From the NCBI GenBank assembly GCA_964477115.1, contig CAYZCY010000031.1:1-17552 (forward strand): a stretch of DNA of 17,552 nucleotides. The letters are read 5' to 3'. Below, piece by piece: positions 1 through 6,609 of the stretch (position 1 is its first letter; every line of letters starts with the position of its first letter). The notes beneath the pieces are model-generated. The model did no database searches, was not told the origin of the DNA, and was given only the letters and a program-made list of their open reading frames with translations. Source of the stretch: RGIG3135 sp964477115 (lineage in GTDB: Bacteria; Actinomycetota; Coriobacteriia; Coriobacteriales; Eggerthellaceae). A program made the translations under genes and the position numbers.

Positions 1-305
1 ACAAGACCCGGATGCAAGCCGGCTGAACCCCGCTTTACGCCGATTCGGCGTAGATGGGTGGTGGTCAGCGCGCCAGCTGCCAGGGATCCGTGGACTGCGC
101 CGGCGGCGCCGCCTTCGGACTGCATCTCGCACACCTTGACCTTGGTGCCGAAGATGTTCTTCCTGCCTGCTGCGGCCCACTGATCGACGTAGTCGGCCAT
201 GGGGCTCGACGGGGTGATGGGGTAGATGCCGGCAACTTCGGTGAACGCATATGAAACGTGCGCCGCGGCGTTGTTGCCGTCCATTGACTTGAATTCTCTC
301 GCCAT
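1..305 (-). CDS. nifJ: Pyruvate:ferredoxin oxidoreductase, N-terminal fragment (runs off window edge)
   Basis: The enzyme oxidatively decarboxylates pyruvate to acetyl-CoA and CO2 and reduces ferredoxin, a central step in anaerobes. The frame starts MAREFKSMDG at 305, with a GGAGAGG ribosome site 4-5 bases upstream. It contains the family's N-terminal pyrimidine-binding landmarks: GIYPITPSSPMADYVDQW at about residues 26-43, then EMQSE and GAVHGSLAAGAL at about 60-80. Full-length family members have about 1,170 residues, so this is only the start. After ALTTT (residue 83, base 57) the family normally continues YTASQGLLL. Here the frame stays open but reads HLRRIGVKRG, which does not resemble the family. 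The break therefore lies near base 56, next to a palindrome at 36-52. It may be an assembly edge, a rearrangement or a true gene disruption. The gene diverges from the peptide importer. Family assignment is secure; intactness is unknown. Confidence 0.85.
   Translation of the reverse strand, partial: MAREFKSMDGNNAAAHVSYAFTEVAGIYPITPSSPMADYVDQWAAAGRKNIFGTKVKVCEMQSEGGAAGAVHGSLAAGALTTTHLRRIGVKRGSAGLHPGL
36..52. repeat. 17-base near-perfect palindrome at the nifJ break
   Basis: TACGCCGA and TCGGCGTA flank a single central T. The palindrome lies just beyond the point (about base 56) where nifJ protein similarity ends. It could be a recombination site, a fold-back artefact at a contig end, or chance. 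Confidence 0.5.
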
Positions 306-749
306 GTGTCCTCTCCTTCAAGGGGATGTTGCACCGACGCCCGTCCTCGTCTTGGGCTTCGCTCGCTGGGGGTTCTCGAAGCTTCGAGGCCTGTTTCCAG
401 GCGCCTGCCGACGGTAAGCTCGGTGGATTTTTCAAACGAAAACCACCGTTGATCTTATCAGTAGGCTATGTTGCCCCTGTGAACGCCCGCCTGTCGGGAG
501 GCGCCTTTCGGTAAGTGGGAATCCCTCCTTTTGAGCCGGCGGGGTGGGCGGTTTTTCATCAGCGGCGAACGGATATCTCTGTTTTTTTGAGTGATTTGCA
601 ACACAATCGACACAAATAAGGGGCACATAGGCCAACGATCTTCTTCCTTTTAAGGCAAAGTTGTCAGATAATTGCGAAGAAGTGTACGAATGTGGACGTG
701 CACCACGGGGGAGGAAATCCCCCTTGAACCTACTCATTTGGAGGGAATT
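306..749. promoter_or_regulatory. Divergent control region between nifJ and the peptide importer
   Basis: No credible gene lies in these 444 bases. Visible elements are: a perfect 14-base palindrome CTCGAAGCTTCGAG at 375-388; a hairpin at 421-448 (CGGTGG and CCACCG arms extended by TTTT/AAAA around one bulged base); and a possible extended -10 for nifJ on the minus strand at 452-460 (TGATAAGAT, poor -35). G/C-rich interleaved stems occur around 486-503. A possible -10 for the importer on the plus strand is GATAAT at 667-672, again with a poor -35. If the nifJ -10 is used, transcription would start within or next to the 421-448 hairpin, so that element could be an operator. The promoter calls are inference. 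Confidence 0.35.
707..723 (+). other. Leader hairpin just upstream of the importer ribosome site
   Basis: A GGGGGA arm and a TCCCCC arm enclose the loop GGAAA. The hairpin ends about 16 bases before the GGAGGG ribosome site (740-745). The loop itself contains a weak GGA, so the stem may stabilise the 5' end of the mRNA or influence ribosome loading. Confidence 0.45.
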
Positions 750-2339
750 ATGGATCAGTTCAAACTGACTCGTCGTGGCTTCCTTGCCGGCACCGCTGCT
801 ACCGGTGCTCTCGCTGCTCTCGCTCTGAGCGGCTGCGGCAGCAAGGAAGAGGATGTGGAAGAAAGCGGCGCAGCTGCTGGCCCCCTTAACGTGGCCCGCG
901 CTTACAGCTCCACCAGCTACAGCCCCATCGACCTGAACGGTGGCTCTGCCCTTATGATGGCAGCTACCTTCCATGTCTTTGACGGCCTTTACAATCTCGA
1001 CCTCACCGATTACTCCGTCTATGCTGGCCTGGCTGAAGGTGAGCCCACCAAGATCAGCGAGACCCAGTACGAGGTCGCTCTTCGCGAGGGCGCTAAGTTC
1101 TCCAACGGCGCCGACGTTACCGTTGATGACGTCGTCAACGCCTTCAAGGTGAACATGGACCCCGCAACCGCTGGTACCTGCAGCCCCTTCCTTTCCTTCA
1201 TCGACTCCGTCGAGGCTGGCGAGGGCAAGGTTATCTTCAACCTGAAGTACGCCTACGAGTCCGGCCTGAAGGGTCGCCTGGCTCTGGTTAAGATCTTCCC
1301 GGCTTCCGAGCAGGACAACCTCGGCACCATGCCGATCGGCTCCGGCCCCTGGGCTTACAAGACCATCAACGGCGACGACGGCGGCCTCATCGAGTTCGTT
1401 CCGAACGCCAATTACGCTGGTGAGACCCCGGCTCTGGCTGAGGCTATGAACTGGCAGCCGATGAAGAGCGACGCAACCGCTCGCGTGACCGCACTGCAGG
1501 AGGGCTCCGTCCAGATCGCTGACGAGATCCCGGCCGCTAACGCTGAGCAGCTCATCAATGCCGGCGCTGCAGTCGAGTACGTCCAGGGCTTCAAGCAGCC
1601 GTTCTTCATGTTCAACTGCAAGAAGGCTCCCTTCAACGACAAGCGCGTCCGCCAGGCGTTCTTCTATGCCATCGACGTCGACAAGCTCATCGCCAACCAG
1701 ATGGACGGCCATGCAACCGCTCTGACCAGCTTCCTGTACGAGGGTCATCCGAACTACAACAAGGCTGCTACCGTCTACACCTATGATCCCGAGAAGGCCA
1801 AGGCCCTGCTCGCTGAGGCTGGCGTCGAAGAGGGCTTCGCCGTTGAGATGTACTGCAACAACAACTGGGTTGCTGACCTTTCCGCACAGATCAAGAACGA
1901 CCTCGACGCTGTTGGCCTGAGCGTCACCATCCGCGAAGAGGCCATCGACTGGGCATCTCTCGCCGAGTCCGACGCCGAGCTTCCCTACGACTTCATGCTC
2001 ACCCCTGGTGACCCGGGCTGCTTCGGCAACGATCCGGACCTCTGGATGAGCTGGTGGTACGCTGACAACGTTTGGACCCAGGGTCGCTCCTGCTGGAAGC
2101 ATGCAGGCGACGGCAAGTGGGAAGAGTTCCAGACTCTGCTCCAGGACGCACGTCAGGCAACCGGCGCTGACCAGCAGGCTCTCTGGAACAAGTGCTTCGA
2201 CCTCCTCGCCGAGGAAGTGCCGCTGTACGCACTGTTCCACTGCAAGCAGTCCACGGGCTATCGCCCCGACCTCGTCGAAGGCTTCGTGCCCATCGGAACC
2301 AACACCACCGTTGTTCTGAGCGCAAAGCCCATCGCCTAG
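750..2339 (+). CDS. Peptide ABC transporter substrate-binding lipoprotein (SBP family 5)
   Basis: This is the extracellular binding protein of an oligopeptide/dipeptide-type importer, which captures ligand and delivers it to the permeases encoded next. The start at 750 is chosen over an upstream in-frame start at 672 because GGAGGG precedes it by 4 bases and the signal peptide begins there. The 529-residue protein opens with a twin-arginine signal (TRRGFLAG at 7-14), a hydrophobic stretch and the lipobox LSGC, with Cys29 as the predicted lipidated residue. It is therefore probably exported folded through Tat and anchored to the membrane. The mature part has the family-5 pattern: a YNLDLTDY-type early segment, then EGAKFSNGADVTVDDVVNAF at about 116-135, and VRQAFFYAID at about 321-330. 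The C-terminal third is rich in tryptophan. Ligand specificity cannot be read from sequence; peptides are the family default. Confidence 0.93.
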   Translation: MDQFKLTRRGFLAGTAATGALAALALSGCGSKEEDVEESGAAAGPLNVARAYSSTSYSPIDLNGGSALMMAATFHVFDGLYNLDLTDYSVYAGLAEGEPTKISETQYEVALREGAKFSNGADVTVDDVVNAFKVNMDPATAGTCSPFLSFIDSVEAGEGKVIFNLKYAYESGLKGRLALVKIFPASEQDNLGTMPIGSGPWAYKTINGDDGGLIEFVPNANYAGETPALAEAMNWQPMKSDATARVTALQEGSVQIADEIPAANAEQLINAGAAVEYVQGFKQPFFMFNCKKAPFNDKRVRQAFFYAIDVDKLIANQMDGHATALTSFLYEGHPNYNKAATVYTYDPEKAKALLAEAGVEEGFAVEMYCNNNWVADLSAQIKNDLDAVGLSVTIREEAIDWASLAESDAELPYDFMLTPGDPGCFGNDPDLWMSWWYADNVWTQGRSCWKHAGDGKWEEFQTLLQDARQATGADQQALWNKCFDLLAEEVPLYALFHCKQSTGYRPDLVEGFVPIGTNTTVVLSAKPIA

Positions 2340-2394
2340 TAAATTGCGCTGAAAAAGCCGCAGAGCTTTAGTTCGCAGTTTGCTGACGCTTAAG

Positions 2395-2426
2395 GGAAAC
2401 CCGCCGTTTTCACCCGGCGGGTTTCC
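2395..2426 (+). terminator. Intercistronic stem-loop after the binding-protein gene
   Basis: Two 11-base arms (GGAAACCCGCC and GGCGGGTTTCC) pair perfectly around a 10-base loop. No run of T follows, so it is more likely a partial terminator or a 3' stabiliser of the abundant binding-protein mRNA than a full stop. Confidence 0.6.
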
Positions 2427-2480
2427 TGCTCGTTTGGCAGCAGGTGATAATCCGGCTGAATTCGGGTTTGCGGCTTTGAT

Positions 2481-2497
2481 TGCTCGCGTTGCGAGCA
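2481..2497 (+). other. Intercistronic hairpin, 7-base stem
   Basis: TGCTCGC and GCGAGCA pair around the loop GTT. This is the second of three stems between the binding protein and permease genes. Confidence 0.5.
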
Positions 2498-2506
2498 GGT
2501 TGCTTT

Positions 2507-2539
2507 CGCATCGCTTCAGGGGAAAAGAGAAGCGATGCG
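2507..2539 (+). other. Intercistronic hairpin, 11-base stem
   Basis: CGCATCGCTTC (2507-2517) and GAAGCGATGCG (2529-2539) pair perfectly around the purine-rich loop AGGGGAAAAGA. No T-run follows. This is the third stem in the 257-base gap; it could block 3'-to-5' decay or attenuate transcription into the permease genes. Confidence 0.55.
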
Positions 2540-2596
2540 CATTCAGGCAACCCTTGTTTGCAGGAGGGGGAAACCCCTAAAAGCAGAAAGGAGGAC

Positions 2597-3556
2597 ATGG
2601 TGAACAACCTCTTGCGATTGGTTGGCCGTCGCCTGGTAGCGCTGCCTATCATGATTATTGGCGTTACCATTTTGGTGTTCTTCCTCATGTCTCTTTCTCC
2701 CATCGATCCGGCTTACTCGGTCCTTGGAGAAAACGCCACGGCCGCCCAAGCCGAGGCCTATCGTCAAGCGCATGGGTTGAACGATCCGATCATCGTTCAA
2801 TACGGGCGCTTCATGCTCGGTCTCGTCCAAGGTGACCTCGGCACTTACGGCGCCGCTAGCGCCTCCGTTGGCGAGCAGATCGCCAAGGCTTTGCCCGTTA
2901 CTCTGCAGCTTACGTTTACGGGTCTTATCATCGCCGTTTTCTTCGCCGTCATTCTGGGCGTCATCTCGGCGCTGTATCGCGACAAGTGGCCTGATCAGGT
3001 GATCCGCGTCTTCTCGATCGCCTGTATCGCAACTCCGTCGTTCTGGCTGGCTGTTCTGTTCATCCTGCTGTTCTCGTTCACCTTGCAGGTGCTTCCCGCA
3101 TCGGGCGCGCTTCCCTCGATATTCGATGACCCAGTGGGCTGGTTAAGGCGCATGGCGCTGCCGGCAACGGCTCTCGGCATTCCCGTCATCGGACAGCTTA
3201 CGCGCGTCATACGTACCGCAATGGTGGAAGAGCTGGATAAAGACTACGTGCGCACCGCTCGCGGCTTCGGCATTCCCTATGGAACGGTTGTCGCCCGCAA
3301 CGTGCTTCGTAACGCGCTCATCACGCCGGTTACCGTTCTTGGCCTGCGTATCGGCTACCTCATCGGCGGCGCGGTGGTTATTGAGGTCATCTTCGGCCTG
3401 CCCGGCATGGGTATGACCATCATCAACGGCATCCAGAACAACTACGTCATGTTGGTGCAGGGCGTCGTACTGGTGGTGGCCATCACGTTCATCCTTATCA
3501 ACATCATCGTGGATATGCTCTATATCCTGATCGACCCGAGAATCAGGACGGTGTAG
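2597..3556 (+). CDS. Peptide ABC transporter permease, DppB/OppB type
   Basis: This is one of the two membrane subunits that form the translocation path of the peptide importer. The start at 2597 is preceded by a strong AAAGGAGG site, whereas more upstream in-frame starts lack one. The 319-residue length is typical. There is an N-terminal membrane segment (about 12-33), an extracytoplasmic loop ending in QGDLGTYG, and four to five further hydrophobic segments. The cytoplasmic coupling (EAA-type) loop lies at about 211-240, with DYVRTARGFG and RNVLRNA. The C-terminus IDPRIR is typical of DppB proteins. The stop is 4 bases before the next start, so translation is probably coupled. Substrate is unproven. 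Confidence 0.93.
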   Translation: MVNNLLRLVGRRLVALPIMIIGVTILVFFLMSLSPIDPAYSVLGENATAAQAEAYRQAHGLNDPIIVQYGRFMLGLVQGDLGTYGAASASVGEQIAKALPVTLQLTFTGLIIAVFFAVILGVISALYRDKWPDQVIRVFSIACIATPSFWLAVLFILLFSFTLQVLPASGALPSIFDDPVGWLRRMALPATALGIPVIGQLTRVIRTAMVEELDKDYVRTARGFGIPYGTVVARNVLRNALITPVTVLGLRIGYLIGGAVVIEVIFGLPGMGMTIINGIQNNYVMLVQGVVLVVAITFILINIIVDMLYILIDPRIRTV

Positions 3557-3560
3557 CGCT

Positions 3561-5588
3561 ATGGTTAAACTTCGTGGCAACCTCACCCAGAAAATGGAGG
3601 AAAATGCCGGTAAGGTGCGCTTCCGCCGTTGGAATGCAATGAGCCTTGGCGCTCGCATCTCCCTTACTGTGCTGATTCTCGTCGCGCTCATCGCGGTGTT
3701 CGCCGGGCAGCTTGCTCCCTACAACCCGCTGGAGATCTTCACGGCTCGCCAGGCTCCGAGCAGCGAATTCTTGTTTGGCACCGACGACAAGGGCCGCGAC
3801 ATTCTCTCGCGCATGATGTACGGTGCGCGTTACTCCCTCGTCATCGGCTTGGGCGCAACGGCCTTCGCCCTCGTGTTCGGCTCCGTCATCGGCGCTCTGG
3901 CTGCCGTTTCGAGCAAGTGGGTCTCCGAGGTCATCATGCGCATCCTCGACATCATCATGTCGTTCCCGGGTATCGCGCTTGCTGCTACCTTCGTCGTCGT
4001 GTTCGGCAACACCCTGCCCTCGCTGATCTTCGCCATCGGCTTCCTCTACATTCCGCAGATCGCCCGTATCGTGCGTGCGAACGTCGTTTCCGAATACGGA
4101 CAGGACTACGTACGCGCCGTTATGGTTTCGGGTGCTCGCGCACCGTGGATTCTCTGGAAGCACGTTGTGCGCAACTGCATCGCTCCGGTCATGGTGTTTA
4201 CCATCGTCCTCGTTGCAGACGCCATCGTCTTCGAGGCATCCCTTTCCTTCATCGCAGCCGGCATCCCCGAGCCTACTCCTACCTGGGGTAACATTCTCGC
4301 CGATGCTCGCAGCGGCGTTCTTGCAGGCCGTTGGTGGCAGGCTCTGTTCCCGGGTCTTGCAATCATGATCACGGTTCTGTGCCTGAACATCTTCTCCGAA
4401 AACGTCACCGACGCAATGGCCGCAGCTCCCAAGGCTCCCGTTGCCGCTGGTGATGACAAGCTCGCCGGCACCCGCGAGGCCGACCGCATGGTCGCCGATC
4501 CGAAGCTGGCTTATGCTGCTCAGGCTGAGATGCTCGAGAAGCGCCTCGCTCGTCTGAAGGAGATGGAGGAGATCCGTACCGACCGCTTCGCGGCTCATAC
4601 CGACGTTCCTCCCATCCTCGAGGTCAAGGACCTCTGCATCAAGTTCCCGCGCCACGGCGATGTCAACGTCGTCGACCACGTGGACTTCGTTGTTCGTCCG
4701 CGTCAGACCATGGGCCTTGTCGGCGAATCCGGCTGCGGTAAGTCCATTACCTCACTTACCATCATGGGTCTTCTTGATCCCAAGGCTCAGATTTCCGGCG
4801 AAATCCTTTACGAGGGCAAGAATCTCCTTACCCTGTCCGACAAGGAAATGAACGAGCTGCGCGGCCGTGAGATCGCAATGATCTATCAGGACGCTCTGTC
4901 CTCGCTCAACCCGTCCATGCTCATCAAGGCTCAGATGAAACAGCTGACCGACCGCGGCGGCACCCGAAGCGCCGAGGAGCTCCTCGAGCTCGTAGGCCTC
5001 GATCCGGTTCGTACGCTCGATTCCTACCCGCATGAGCTCTCCGGCGGCCAGCGTCAGCGCGTCCTCATCGCTATGGCGCTTACACGTGACCCGAAGGTCG
5101 TCATTGCCGACGAGCCCACCACTGCTCTTGACGTTACCGTCCAGAAGCAGGTTATCGAGCTTCTGAACAAGCTTCAGAAGGAGCTTGGCTTCGCAATGGT
5201 ATTCGTGAGCCACGACCTGGCACTCGTTGCCGAAGTTGCAAACTCCATTACCGTCATGTACGCCGGCCAGGTTGTCGAGCAGGGTCCGGTCAAGGATGTT
5301 CTTACCAATCCGATCCACGAGTACACCCGTGGTCTGCTCGGCTCCGTTCTTTCCATCGAGGCTGGCGGCGATCGCCTGCATCAGGTTCCCGGTTCTGTTC
5401 CGAGCCCCAAGGACTTCCCGGTGGGAGACCGCTTTACCCCGCGTTCGAGCCATCCGGACAAGGTTTCCATTATCCGTCCGAAGCTCAAGCGCTATGCCGA
5501 CACCGACCATTACTATGCCGAGCTGCCTGACAGCGAACTTAAGCGCCTCGGTATTGAGCCCTACGTCGCAGGAGGTCCGCTGCTATGA
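3561..5588 (+). CDS. Fused peptide ABC transporter permease (DppC type) and ATPase (DppD type)
   Basis: This one 675-residue polypeptide combines two normally separate importer subunits. Residues 1-285 form a DppC-type permease: a membrane segment at about 32-52, the FGTDDKGRDILSRMMYGAR signature at about 72-90, and the coupling loop with EYGQDYVRAVMVSGA at 178-192. A charged, probably helical linker follows at about 290-345. Residues 350-600 form the ATPase, with Walker A GESGCGKS (388-395), Q-loop Gln443, signature LSGGQRQR (493-500), Walker B VVIADE (513-518) and switch His551, all intact. The tail has VPGSVPSPKDFP and GDRFTPRSS, which match the position of the usual cysteine-containing oligopeptide-ATPase tail but carry no cysteine. 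The reading frame is continuous, so no frameshift is needed. No strong ribosome site precedes 3561, consistent with coupling to the upstream stop. Similar fusions are annotated in other actinobacteria. Confidence 0.92.
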   Translation: MVKLRGNLTQKMEENAGKVRFRRWNAMSLGARISLTVLILVALIAVFAGQLAPYNPLEIFTARQAPSSEFLFGTDDKGRDILSRMMYGARYSLVIGLGATAFALVFGSVIGALAAVSSKWVSEVIMRILDIIMSFPGIALAATFVVVFGNTLPSLIFAIGFLYIPQIARIVRANVVSEYGQDYVRAVMVSGARAPWILWKHVVRNCIAPVMVFTIVLVADAIVFEASLSFIAAGIPEPTPTWGNILADARSGVLAGRWWQALFPGLAIMITVLCLNIFSENVTDAMAAAPKAPVAAGDDKLAGTREADRMVADPKLAYAAQAEMLEKRLARLKEMEEIRTDRFAAHTDVPPILEVKDLCIKFPRHGDVNVVDHVDFVVRPRQTMGLVGESGCGKSITSLTIMGLLDPKAQISGEILYEGKNLLTLSDKEMNELRGREIAMIYQDALSSLNPSMLIKAQMKQLTDRGGTRSAEELLELVGLDPVRTLDSYPHELSGGQRQRVLIAMALTRDPKVVIADEPTTALDVTVQKQVIELLNKLQKELGFAMVFVSHDLALVAEVANSITVMYAGQVVEQGPVKDVLTNPIHEYTRGLLGSVLSIEAGGDRLHQVPGSVPSPKDFPVGDRFTPRSSHPDKVSIIRPKLKRYADTDHYYAELPDSELKRLGIEPYVAGGPLL

Positions 5589-6436
5589 GTGAAATCACAA
5601 TGAATGCAACGGAGACCGTAGCTGCTGAAGAGCAAACTCCGATCATCTTCCTTGATGACGTTAAGGTCACCTTCAAGACCCGTACCGGCTCCCTTCTGCA
5701 CCCCAATAAGGTTCAGGCGGTCCGAGGGCTTACCCTGAAGCTCATGCCCGGTGAGACCATCGGCATCGTCGGCGAGTCCGGTTGCGGCAAGTCCACCACG
5801 GCAAACGTGATGTGCGGTCTTCAGAAGCCGACCGAGGGTCGCGTGTTCTTCAAGGGCAAGGACGTCACCAACCGCACCGCAGCCGATCGTCGTACCATCG
5901 GCCGCGTCATCTCGGTTGTCTTCCAGGATCCGGCAACGGCTCTCAATGCCCGCATGACCATCAGGGACCAGCTTCTCGATCCCATGCTGGTTCACAAGGT
6001 TGGCGACGAGGCTTATCGCGAGAACCGCGTGCACGAGCTCATCGAGATGGTCGGCCTGCCCGAGTCCGTCCTCGATGCGCTGCCCGGCCAGATGTCCGGC
6101 GGCCAGCGTCAGCGCGTTGCAATCGCTCGCGCCCTGTCGCTCAAACCCGACGCCATCATCGCCGACGAGCCTACGTCCGCGCTTGACGTTTCGGTTCGCG
6201 CTCAGATCCTCAACCTTCTCATGGATCTGAAGAAGGAGCTCAACTTGGCCATGGTCTTCATCAGCCATGACATCCAGACGGTGCGCTACATTTCCGACCG
6301 CATCATCGTCATGAACGGTGGTCTTGCGGTCGAGGAAGGTACGCCGGAGCAGATCTTCGACAACCCGAAGGACGACTACACCCGACTGCTCCTGGGTGCA
6401 GCTCCGTCACTTCTTCATCCCAATCTGGGTAAGTAG
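5585..6436 (+). CDS. Peptide ABC transporter ATPase, DppF/OppF type
   Basis: This is the second ATPase of the importer, expected to pair with the ATPase half of the fused protein. The start overlaps the preceding stop as ATGA, and AGGAGG lies 9 bases upstream inside the previous gene. All catalytic motifs are present in 283 residues: Walker A GESGCGKS (63-70), Q-loop Gln114, signature MSGGQRQR (170-177), Walker B IIADEP (191-196) and His228. The protein ends soon after the EGTPEQIFDNPKDDYTRLLL segment, so it is shorter than the ~320-330 residues usual for OppF and lacks the C-terminal oligopeptide-ATPase extension. It is the last gene of the operon. Confidence 0.93.
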   Translation: MSEITMNATETVAAEEQTPIIFLDDVKVTFKTRTGSLLHPNKVQAVRGLTLKLMPGETIGIVGESGCGKSTTANVMCGLQKPTEGRVFFKGKDVTNRTAADRRTIGRVISVVFQDPATALNARMTIRDQLLDPMLVHKVGDEAYRENRVHELIEMVGLPESVLDALPGQMSGGQRQRVAIARALSLKPDAIIADEPTSALDVSVRAQILNLLMDLKKELNLAMVFISHDIQTVRYISDRIIVMNGGLAVEEGTPEQIFDNPKDDYTRLLLGAAPSLLHPNLGK

Positions 6437-6472
6437 CAAAGCTGCTCAAGCTGCTGTAACTGCAAAGCAAGA

Positions 6473-6503
6473 AAAACGGCTTCCGCATTGCGGGAGCCGT
6501 TTT
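6473..6503. terminator. Bidirectional intrinsic terminator between importer operon and aminotransferase
   Basis: Two 14-base arms (AAAACGGCTTCCGC and GCGGGAGCCGTTTT, one wobble pair) close on the loop ATT. The top strand ends in TTTT and the bottom strand in TTTTT, so it can serve both convergent genes. Confidence 0.88.
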
Positions 6504-6609
6504 GCTTCGGGGAGGTGCTTGTCGCCAAAGCTTGTGCGATTGACGCCTTGCGCTCTGCTGACCTCAAGGGTTTTGCTGGGCGTGCAACCCAAGCCTTATG
6601 CCGGTTTAT

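Noticed and set aside
375..388. Perfect 14-base palindrome CTCGAAGCTTCGAG
   Set aside because: It may be an operator, but no known regulator site was recognised and it does not sit at a promoter I can identify, so I list it only within the control region.
432..2240. 602-codon open frame on the minus strand
   Set aside because: It is antisense to the binding-protein gene, which has a ribosome site, signal peptide and family motifs. The antisense product is a valine/glycine/aspartate-rich shadow of biased codon use.
3543..4679. 378-codon open frame on the minus strand
   Set aside because: It mirrors the permease-ATPase gene and has an Asp/His/Arg-rich composition typical of antisense frames, with no ribosome site.
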